This document shows positions 1-5,155 of a stretch of DNA of 11,931 bases, in pieces. Origin of the DNA: DATBMY01 sp036554605 (GTDB lineage: Bacteria; Acidobacteriota; Blastocatellia; UBA7656); contig DATBMY010000338.1 in assembly GCA_036554605.1 (NCBI GenBank), positions 1 to 11,931 of the forward strand, read 5' to 3'. The position numbers were made by a program, and so were the translations under genes. Positions within the stretch are counted from its first letter, which is position 1, and each line of letters starts with the position of its first letter. The notes beneath the pieces were generated by a model that worked only from the letters and a program-made list of their open reading frames with translations, was not told the origin of the DNA and searched no databases.

Positions 1-187
1 TGAAGGTCACCACGTCGATGCCGCGCCGGGCGAGCCCGGTCGCGAACCCGGTCATGAAATCGCTTGACCGGCCGGCTCCGGCTCCGTGGCCGAGCAACAG
101 CGTAGCGCCCGCGCGCTCGCGGCCCGAATAAATAAGCCCGGTCACCCGCTGCTCATCATCAAATCTGATCTGAAATTCGGCAGCCAT
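1..187 (-). CDS. alpha/beta hydrolase, KANL3/Tex30 type (N-terminal part only)
   Basis: The frame is open from an ATG at 187 to the left window edge, giving about 62 residues of an incomplete protein. The visible part runs from a short beta-hairpin start (MAAEFQIRF) into LLLGHGAGAG and then FMTGFATGLARRGIDVVTF. HGAGAG followed by a helix and RGIDVVTF is the oxyanion-loop and second-strand region of the dienelactone-hydrolase-like KANL3/Tex30 family of alpha/beta hydrolases. The nucleophile elbow and the rest of the catalytic triad lie outside the window, so activity and substrate cannot be judged. The gene diverges from murB across 51 bases. It has no Shine-Dalgarno sequence, and a TATGAT box lies 11 bases upstream of the ATG. 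Family assignment is fairly secure from the motif; function is unknown. Confidence 0.75.
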   Translation of the reverse strand, partial: MAAEFQIRFDDEQRVTGLIYSGRERAGATLLLGHGAGAGRSSDFMTGFATGLARRGIDVVTF

Positions 188-198
188 TATGGAGCGCA

Positions 199-228
199 AT
201 CATAGCTGGACTGAGCGCGTGAGCGCAA
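199..228 (-). promoter_or_regulatory. candidate promoter of the alpha/beta hydrolase gene
   Basis: Read on the minus strand, TATGAT (199-204; five of six consensus bases) is preceded by a weak TTGCGC (223-228) at 18 bases. Transcription should start only about 5 bases before the ATG at 187. The -10 is good and the -35 is poor, so this is tentative. Confidence 0.35.
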
Positions 229-238
229 TGTAGGCTAA

Positions 239-1384
239 ATGATCATTGCGCGAATCAGCAAGGAAAGGCGAAGACTCGGATTGCGGGAAGAAGACGGCGT
301 CGATCAATTCCACCAATCGCTCGAAGAGAATCTTCCGCTCGCGCCCATGACGACTCTCGGCATCGGCGGCAAGGCACGTTATTTTGCGGAGGCCGCAAGC
401 GCAATCGCGCTCAAAGCCGGGCTGAGCTGGGCGCGCGAGCGCGAGATGCCTCTATTCATACTCGGCGGCGGTAGCAACATAGTCGTAGCGGACCGGGGCT
501 TTCCGGGGCTCGTCCTGCGCGTCAATATACGCGGCGTCGAAATGCGCGAGGACGGCGATCACACGCATGTCGTCGCGGGCGCGGGCGAAGAGTGGGACCG
601 GCTGGTAGAGATGGCCGTCGCCCGCAACCTCGCGGGCTTCGAATCGCTGTCGGGAATACCGGGGCGCGTGGGCGCCACCCCGATTCAAAACGTCGGCGCT
701 TACGGCCGGGAGACGAGCGAGACTCTCGACTCGCTTGACGCGCTCGACCTCACATCGGGAGAGATTGTGAAAATGCGCGCCGAGGATTGCGAGTTTGGCT
801 ATCGCGCAAGCAGATTCAAGACGCGTGACCACGGCCGCTTTATCATCACGCGAGTAACCTACAGATTGATTAACAACGGAAAGCCCGTCGTCCGCTACGG
901 CGAGCTCCAAAAATATCTGGCCGAACAGGGCGCGGCCGATCCATCCCTGGCCGAAGTGCGAAGTGCGGTGATCGCCATACGCAAGCGGAAGGCGATGGTG
1001 ATTGATCCGGCCGATCCTGACTCGCACAGCGTCGGCTCGTTTTTTATGAACCCCGTCGTAAGCCTCGACGATTATGAAGAGATCAAAATGCGTGCGCTTG
1101 CTCTTAATCCCTCGGATCGGGAGATGCCGGCCTTCCCTGCCCCTGCCGGCCAGGTAAAGCTATCGGCCGCGTGGCTGATCGAGCGCGCCGGTTTCAAGCG
1201 CGGGTTCGTCCACGGGAACGTCGGCACCTCTTCTAAGCATTCGCTGGCCATCATCAATCGCGGCGGCGGCACGGCCCGCGAAGTCATCGAGCTTAAGAAC
1301 CTTTTGCAGGCCGGAGTGCTAGAAAAGTTCGGCGTGCGGCTCGTGCCCGAGCCGGTATTCGTCGGATTCGAAGAGACCGCCTGA
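239..1384 (+). CDS. murB: UDP-N-acetylmuramate dehydrogenase (MurB)
   Basis: MurB reduces UDP-GlcNAc-enolpyruvate to UDP-MurNAc with NADPH and FAD in the cytoplasm, the second committed step of peptidoglycan synthesis. The 381 residues show the FAD-binding loop GGGSN (76-80), the IPG...PIQNVGAYG block (140-156), YRASRFK with the expected active-site Arg (R189), GSFFMNP with the proton-donor Ser (S267), and a C-terminal Glu in VPEPVF (E371). The YRxS motif and the spacing between blocks indicate the type I (E. coli-like) enzyme. The protein is longer than E. coli MurB (about 340 residues), partly through some 22 non-conserved N-terminal residues. A stop (236-238) directly abuts the ATG at 239, so no upstream start exists, and there is no Shine-Dalgarno before it. 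A later TTG at 281 would remove 14 residues and cannot be excluded. The gene is not in a dcw cluster here; it stands alone and converges with bshA. Function is confident, start moderate. Confidence 0.95.
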   Translation: MIIARISKERRRLGLREEDGVDQFHQSLEENLPLAPMTTLGIGGKARYFAEAASAIALKAGLSWAREREMPLFILGGGSNIVVADRGFPGLVLRVNIRGVEMREDGDHTHVVAGAGEEWDRLVEMAVARNLAGFESLSGIPGRVGATPIQNVGAYGRETSETLDSLDALDLTSGEIVKMRAEDCEFGYRASRFKTRDHGRFIITRVTYRLINNGKPVVRYGELQKYLAEQGAADPSLAEVRSAVIAIRKRKAMVIDPADPDSHSVGSFFMNPVVSLDDYEEIKMRALALNPSDREMPAFPAPAGQVKLSAAWLIERAGFKRGFVHGNVGTSSKHSLAIINRGGGTAREVIELKNLLQAGVLEKFGVRLVPEPVFVGFEETA

Positions 1385-1389
1385 CGCGC

Positions 1390-2565
1390 TTATCTTCTGC
1401 GCGCATGTTCGCCGCTGATTACCTTGCGGTACAGATCTTCGTATTGCGGAATGATCCTCTCGGTCGAAAAGCGCGCCGCGGCTATTTCGCGCCCGCGACG
1501 CCCGAGCCGCTCGCCCTCGCTCGGATCGTTTAAGATTCTCAGCGCGGCCGCGGCCATGGCTTCCACATCTCCGACTTCGAACATATAACCACACTCGCCT
1601 TCCTCAATGACTTCGGGTATGCCGCCGACGCGAGTGGCGATGACCGGAACCTGGCACGCCATGGCTTCGAGAGCCGCAAGCCCGAAAGACTCGGTCTGGC
1701 TCGGCAGCAGCAAAATGTCGGCTATCGACAGATATTCGAGTATGCGCGACTGCGGCTGCTTGCCGACGAACTCTACGTTGGCGGCCACTCCAAGCCTTGA
1801 TGCCAGCCGCTCGGCGTCGGTCCGCTCGGGGCCATCCCCGCACATAATCAGCTTGACCTGCGATTGGCCTCTGGAGCCACTTTCAAGCTCTCGAAGGCGA
1901 GCCAGAATTCTTATACAGTCGGTAATGCGCTTGACAGGCCGAAAGGTCGAGATGTGCAAAAGTATCCTCTCGCCGTGCGGCGCGATCTCGCGCCTGACCT
2001 CATCGACCGGCGCGCGGACGTAGTACTCAAGGTCGATGAAGTTATATATGACTTCAATCTTGCACCGCGCGCAGAATGTCTCATAAGTAGCGTCGCGAAG
2101 GTGGCGCGAGATCGCGGTGACCGCGTCCGACTGCTCGATGCCGAATTGGGTCATCGGCAGAAATGACGGGTCGCGCCCGACCAGCGTGATGTCGGTTCCG
2201 TGGAGTGTGGTAACTACGGGGAGGTAGCGCTGGGGCTTTAGCATCTCGCGCGTAAGATAAGCGCTCACCGCATGCGGTATGGCGTAATGCATATGCAGCA
2301 GATCGAGGCTCTGCTCGACCGCCACCTCGCGAAGTTTCGACGCGAGCGCCACCGTGTAAGGCGGATATTCAAAGAGCGGATAACTAAGCATGTCAACGGG
2401 GTGAAAGTGCACGCGGTCCTGCTGATCGACGGCCGCAAGCCGCATCGGAGGCGCATAACTTATGAAGTGGACCGAATGGCCGCGACGCGCAAGCTCTATC
2501 CCAAGCTCCGCGCCGACGACCCCGCTCCCGCCATAAGATGGATAACAGGTTATTCCAATGTTCAT
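1390..2565 (-). CDS. bshA: N-acetyl-alpha-D-glucosaminyl L-malate synthase (BshA)
   Basis: BshA is the GT4 glycosyltransferase that starts bacillithiol synthesis, joining GlcNAc from UDP-GlcNAc to L-malate in the cytoplasm. The 391 residues open with MNIGITCYPSYGGSGVVGAELG, the BshA signature with the glycine-rich loop at 11-18. They continue with HMHYAIPHA (91-99), TTLHGTDITLVG (119-130), STFRPVKR (206-213), CGDGPE (242-247) and the GT4 E-x7-E motif in ESFGLAALEAMA (292-303; E292, E300). HYAIPHA and LHGTDIT separate BshA from generic GT4 enzymes. Length fits the family (about 375-390). The gene follows bshB1 on the same strand after a 63-base repeat-rich spacer, so they probably form one transcript. 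No Shine-Dalgarno precedes the ATG. Its stop lies 5 bases from the murB stop. BshC, the last enzyme of the pathway, is not in the window. Confidence 0.95.
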   Translation of the reverse strand: MNIGITCYPSYGGSGVVGAELGIELARRGHSVHFISYAPPMRLAAVDQQDRVHFHPVDMLSYPLFEYPPYTVALASKLREVAVEQSLDLLHMHYAIPHAVSAYLTREMLKPQRYLPVVTTLHGTDITLVGRDPSFLPMTQFGIEQSDAVTAISRHLRDATYETFCARCKIEVIYNFIDLEYYVRAPVDEVRREIAPHGERILLHISTFRPVKRITDCIRILARLRELESGSRGQSQVKLIMCGDGPERTDAERLASRLGVAANVEFVGKQPQSRILEYLSIADILLLPSQTESFGLAALEAMACQVPVIATRVGGIPEVIEEGECGYMFEVGDVEAMAAAALRILNDPSEGERLGRRGREIAAARFSTERIIPQYEDLYRKVISGEHARRR

Positions 2566-2566
2566 A

Positions 2567-2628
2567 GCCAGGGGCCGGGGGCCAGGGGCCGGGGGTCAGG
2601 TGATCCGCCCCTGGCCCCTGATCCCTGA
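2567..2628. repeat. heptamer-period repeat with dyad symmetry between bshB1 and bshA
   Basis: A 14-base unit made of a CCAGGGG-like and a CCGGGGG-like heptamer is repeated exactly in tandem (2567-2580 and 2581-2594), followed by TCAGGTG. On the other side of a short spacer, heptamers of the type CCCTGGC and CCCTGAT run up to the bshB1 stop. GGGGCCAGGGGC at 2578-2589 is exactly complementary to 2607-2618, giving a 12-bp stem with a 17-base loop. It lies inside the presumed bshB1-bshA transcript, so it could be an RNA hairpin that changes the ratio of the two products, or a dispersed repeat. Confidence 0.7.
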
Positions 2629-3372
2629 TCACGAGTACATATTCATCCTTCGCGTGAGCAGTTGTATGGGGTCCTCGATGTTGAGGGCTTCGCGTACGAC
2701 GAAAGCCTCGGCGTGCTCGACCAGTATTAGCGAGCCATAAAACCTCTGCCTCGCTTCGAGGCGGCGCAAAAAGGATTCCGCGCTTATGCTGGTTTCCGGC
2801 TCCCGGCTATTCGGATCATATAGCTGCGAGCGATAGCAGGCGGCGGCCTGGTGCTTCCTGTCGGCAAATTCAGTTATGTCGACGACGAAGCTAGGGACGA
2901 CCGTGCGCGGAAACGTGAAGTGCGCGACGGCCGCCGGGCGAAATCGCTCCTGGCCCGATTCGGCATCATATTTGGCAAGCCCCGCGATGTGTGAAGCCTC
3001 TCGCACTATCTGACAGGTATGAACGTGATCGGGATGCGGGTCTTCCCAGTAGTGAGTGAATATAACGCGCGGGCGATACTGGCGGATCTTGCGCGCCATC
3101 CTTGTGCGCGATTCTTCCGTGAGCCAGATGTGGCCGTCGGGAAGTTCCAGATTATCGCGAACCGCAAGTTCCATGATGCGCGCCGATTCTTCGGCCTCGC
3201 GGGACCGTATCTCCGCGGTGCCGCGCGTTCCCATCTCGCCGCGGGCCATGTCGAGCACCCCGACCCGATACCCTAAAGAGGCGAGCTTGATAAGCGTCCC
3301 GCCACAGGAGAATTCGACATCATCCGGGTGCGCGCCAATAGCAAGCGCGTCCAGCTTTACTCCCTCATTCAT
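2629..3372 (-). CDS. bshB1: bacillithiol biosynthesis deacetylase BshB1
   Basis: BshB1 is the zinc-dependent LmbE/PIG-L-type deacetylase that removes the acetyl group from GlcNAc-malate, the second bacillithiol step. Counted from the ATG at 3372 (247 residues), AHPDD (14-18) gives ligands H15 and D18 and the general base D17, and HPDHVH (113-118) gives the third ligand H116. GEMGTRGT (45-52) and the LDALAIGAHPDDVE start are typical of BshB1 rather than MshB or generic LmbE proteins. Length matches the family. A GTG at 3375 is also in frame, but GGAGGG (3380-3385) lies 7 bases from the ATG and only 4 from the GTG, so I choose the ATG. The gene is upstream of bshA and presumably cotranscribed. 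Its stop codon lies inside the repeat element between the two genes. Confidence 0.95.
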   Translation of the reverse strand: MNEGVKLDALAIGAHPDDVEFSCGGTLIKLASLGYRVGVLDMARGEMGTRGTAEIRSREAEESARIMELAVRDNLELPDGHIWLTEESRTRMARKIRQYRPRVIFTHYWEDPHPDHVHTCQIVREASHIAGLAKYDAESGQERFRPAAVAHFTFPRTVVPSFVVDITEFADRKHQAAACYRSQLYDPNSREPETSISAESFLRRLEARQRFYGSLILVEHAEAFVVREALNIEDPIQLLTRRMNMYS

Positions 3373-3392
3373 CACCTGCCCTCCCTCAGGTG

Positions 3393-3421
3393 AGGTTAAG
3401 GGCCGCGCTCCGTTGAGTCAA
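3393..3421 (-). promoter_or_regulatory. possible promoter of the bshB1-bshA unit
   Basis: On the minus strand TTGACT (3416-3421) and TAACCT (3393-3398) are 17 bases apart, upstream of the GGAGGG ribosome site of bshB1. The -35 is good and the -10 is weak. It is the best match I can see in this gap for the bacillithiol pair. Confidence 0.3.
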
Positions 3422-3543
3422 GCTTCGGCCGCGCCGGCCGCCGCCGCAATCTCAAAATGGCAAGTGTAGTTATTTTGCTGCGCCTGCCGCCGCTCGCGCA
3501 TTGCGACGCTGCTCTTAAGTTGCGTGAATACTGCGCGCGCATT

Positions 3544-3559
3544 CTGGCACCCGCTTTGC
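3544..3559 (+). promoter_or_regulatory. sigma-54 (-24/-12) promoter
   Basis: CTGGCAC (3544-3550) and TTGC (3556-3559) match the sigma-54 consensus TGGCAC-N5-TTGC. The invariant GG and GC dinucleotides are separated by exactly 10 bases. The predicted start is near 3571, about 36 bases before the ATG at 3607, with an AAGGA ribosome site in between (3596-3600). A CAAAAT/ATTTTG inverted pair with a 13-base spacer (3453-3477) lies about 75-100 bases upstream, a plausible but unproven activator site. Confidence 0.6.
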
Positions 3560-3606
3560 CTTAACGCAGGCTGACCCCGCTCATTTGATCGAAGAAAGGA
3601 AACCTT

Positions 3607-4092
3607 ATGAGACTGCTCGCCGCATGCTTATGCTCTGTACTTCTTTTAATGACTATCGGGCCATCGCCCGCCCGCGCTCAAACAAGTTCAACCTCCGGCC
3701 AGGCACCGTGGGAGGCTCTGAAATCTGTTCCGCCAGGCGATGAGATAAAGGTCAGCCTCAGGACCGGAGATACGGTAAAGGGGCGATTCTTGAGCGCGAG
3801 CGATGACGACCTAACGCTTTCGCGCGGCAAGAAGACCGCAAGCGTCCCGCGCGCGGAAGTTGCGCGCGTCTATCGGCTCTTTTCAAAAAGCGTGGTCAAG
3901 TCGACCTTGATAGGTCTGGGCATCGGCGCGGGAGCCGGCGCGCTTATAGGCAAAGAGAGCTTTGAAGGCGAAATAGGCGAAGCGGAGCTTGGCGCGGCAT
4001 TCATCGGAGCGATAGGCGCGGGCGTCGGCACGCTGCTTGGATACCTGGCAGGCCGCGGAAAGCGCGAGGTGCTTATTTACGAATCGAACTAG
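3607..4092 (+). CDS. secreted SH3/LSm-like protein with glycine-zipper segments
   Basis: I do not recognise a named family. The 161 residues begin with a clear signal peptide (MRLLAACLCSVLLL..., cleavage likely after ARA at 24). Residues 40-91 look like a small beta-barrel of the SH3/LSm kind: PPGDEIKVSLRTGDTVKGRF, then DDDLTLSRG, then an ...ASVPRAEVARVYRL end. Residues 102-115 and 129-148 are glycine- and alanine-rich hydrophobic segments with small residues every fourth position (glycine zippers), separated by an acidic ESFEGEIGEAE stretch, so the C-terminal half may insert in a membrane. A short basic tail follows. An AAGGA site (3596-3600) supports this ATG, and a sigma-54 promoter lies just upstream. 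The protein likely sits in the cell envelope. The substrate or partner cannot be inferred. Confidence 0.75.
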   Translation: MRLLAACLCSVLLLMTIGPSPARAQTSSTSGQAPWEALKSVPPGDEIKVSLRTGDTVKGRFLSASDDDLTLSRGKKTASVPRAEVARVYRLFSKSVVKSTLIGLGIGAGAGALIGKESFEGEIGEAELGAAFIGAIGAGVGTLLGYLAGRGKREVLIYESN

Positions 4093-4110
4093 CCGGGCAA
4101 GCTCCGCTCG

Positions 4111-4194
4111 CTACAAAGACCAGAGGGGCACAAAGAGGCTTAGAGAATAACTTGACTCTCTTTGCGATTCTTTGTGCCTTTCGTCTCTTTGTGG
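4111..4194. repeat. long imperfect inverted repeat (ACAAAGA type)
   Basis: The left arm begins at 4111 with CTACAAAGA and contains GGCACAAAGAGG. The right arm ends at 4194 with CTCTTTGTGG and contains ATTCTTTGTGCC. The arms, each about 36-39 bases, are complementary over most of their length around a short AT-rich centre (4147-4155). It fills most of the 138-base gap between the secreted protein and the Ddn-like gene. A transcript would fold into a long hairpin. It may act as a terminator for the upstream gene, or be one copy of a dispersed palindromic repeat. Confidence 0.6.
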
Positions 4195-4230
4195 TAATTA
4201 GTCTCTTAGACTGTCACGTAAGGCGAGACT

Positions 4231-4572
4231 ATGGCGGATGGTAAGACGAGCGAGCTCAAGTACCTCTACCTGACCACCACGGGTCGCAGGACGGGACTTC
4301 AACGCGAGATCGAGATATGGTTCGTAGAGACTGGCGGCAAGTTCTATGTTCTGGCCGAGCTCTTTCATCGCGCGAACTGGGTTCGGAATATACTTCACAA
4401 CCCACGGGTTCGAGTGCGGCTCGGCGACAGAAGCTTCGTTGCCACGGCGCGCGTGCTTGACCAGGAGAGCGATGCCGAATTGTGGAAACTGGTCCAGCGG
4501 CTCGAAGGCGAAAAGTATGGATGGGGCGACGGTTTGCCGGTTGAACTCACGCCGGAGCGAAGGCTTGCCTAG
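4231..4572 (+). CDS. Ddn-like nitroreductase/quinone reductase family protein (deazaflavin type)
   Basis: This 113-residue protein resembles the split beta-barrel deazaflavin-dependent nitroreductase (Ddn, DUF385) family, whose studied members reduce quinones or nitro compounds with F420H2. Supporting blocks are LYLTTTGRRTG (12-22), the family's cofactor-phosphate loop; REIEIWFVETGGKFYVLAE (25-43); ANWVRNILHNPRVRVRLG (48-65), equivalent to the W-x-x-N...NP-x-V block; and a C-terminal helix with LEGEKYGWGDG (91-101). No signal peptide or membrane segment is visible, and the length is typical of short family members. AAGG (4220-4223) lies 7 bases before the ATG. It is followed 72 bases later by another F420-family gene in the same direction, which makes a shared cofactor plausible. 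That this organism makes F420 is not shown by the window. Confidence 0.75.
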   Translation: MADGKTSELKYLYLTTTGRRTGLQREIEIWFVETGGKFYVLAELFHRANWVRNILHNPRVRVRLGDRSFVATARVLDQESDAELWKLVQRLEGEKYGWGDGLPVELTPERRLA

Positions 4573-4633
4573 CGAGCTTCACAAAGCGGCGGTTGTGGGT
4601 CAAAATTCCTGATGTAGTTGATAAATAGATTCG

Positions 4634-4640
4634 AAGGAGG
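4634..4640 (+). promoter_or_regulatory. ribosome binding site that fixes the PPOX start
   Basis: AAGGAGG at 4634-4640 lies 4 bases before the ATG at 4645. An earlier in-frame ATG at 4618 would place this sequence inside the coding region and add nine residues not seen in the family, so 4645 is preferred. Confidence 0.75.
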
Positions 4641-4644
4641 AACT

Positions 4645-5049
4645 ATGCCAGGAGTTATTCCCGATCAATACCTCGACCTGTTTGATAAGAATAAGAAAGC
4701 CTTTGCCAGCCTGGCGACGATAATGCCGGACGGCACTCCGCAGGTGACACCCGTGTGGGTCGATTACGACGGACGGTACGTGCTCGTAAACTCTGCGCGC
4801 GGGCGGCAGAAAGATAAGAACATGAAGCGCGATTCTTCGGTGGCGCTTTCCATCATGGACCCTGAGAACCCCTACCGCTACCTGGAAGTCCGCGGCCGCG
4901 TCGCCGAGGTGACGGAAGAAGGCGCTGAAGATCATATAGACAAGATGGCCAACAAATATATTGGCCAGGAGCGATACCCGTGGCGCCGCCCCGGCGAAGT
5001 GAGAGTCCTCTATAAGATCGAGCCGGAGCATACAACGCAGATGGGATAA
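4645..5049 (+). CDS. PPOX-class F420-dependent oxidoreductase (Rv1155-like)
   Basis: The 134 residues match the Rv1155-type pyridoxamine-phosphate-oxidase-like fold (TIGR03618 group), small dimeric cytoplasmic enzymes thought to use F420 rather than FMN. Diagnostic blocks are AFASLATIMPDGTPQVTPVWVDYDG (19-43), VNSARGRQKDKNMKRDSSVAL (48-68), in which the Arg/Lys residues are expected to bind cofactor phosphate, and DPENPYRYLEVRGRV (72-86). The C-terminal YPWRRPGEVRVLYKIEP (111-127) is also characteristic. The ATG at 4645 has a near-perfect ribosome site. The upstream neighbour is a second F420-family enzyme. The two lie in one direction with no visible terminator between them, so cotranscription is likely. 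The natural substrate is unknown, and some family members bind FMN, so cofactor choice is an inference. Confidence 0.85.
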   Translation: MPGVIPDQYLDLFDKNKKAFASLATIMPDGTPQVTPVWVDYDGRYVLVNSARGRQKDKNMKRDSSVALSIMDPENPYRYLEVRGRVAEVTEEGAEDHIDKMANKYIGQERYPWRRPGEVRVLYKIEPEHTTQMG

Positions 5050-5051
5050 AT

Positions 5052-5148
5052 CAGTGGTCAGTGGCCGGTGGTCAGTCGCTCGCGCATTTGAAATAGCGTA
5101 TTTCAAATTTCAAATCGTATTTCACCGACCACCAGCTACTGACCGCTG
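5052..5148. repeat. nested inverted repeat with 7-base period between convergent genes
   Basis: An outer pair of 25-base arms (5052-5076 and 5124-5148) is complementary at 21 of 25 positions, and two of the four differences would be G-U pairs in RNA. The arms are built from degenerate heptamers of the type CAGTGGT. Inside lies a perfect 10-bp stem, ATTTGAAATA (5086-5095) with its complement at 5099-5108, and a 3-base GCG loop. The element fills the gap between the stops of the PPOX gene and the acyl-CoA synthetase gene. It could end transcription from both sides, although there is no classical T-run after the outer stem. Confidence 0.7.
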
Positions 5149-5155
5149 ACCCCTA

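Noticed and set aside
452..1027. A 191-codon minus-strand frame inside murB.
   Set aside because: It is entirely antisense to conserved MurB motifs, and its product shows no known domain.
2567..2628. The G-rich tandem repeat considered as a CRISPR-like array or G-quadruplex.
   Set aside because: Units are 7 or 14 bases without unique spacers, so it is not CRISPR. Quadruplex formation is conceivable from the G-runs but cannot be supported without measurement.
4146..4156. AATAACTTGAC, identical to 11 bases of the predicted CarH operator arm (9392-9402), upstream of the Ddn-like gene.
   Set aside because: Shared 11-mers are expected by chance in a window this long. There is no second half-site, no -10 box at the right distance, and it lies in the centre of another palindrome.
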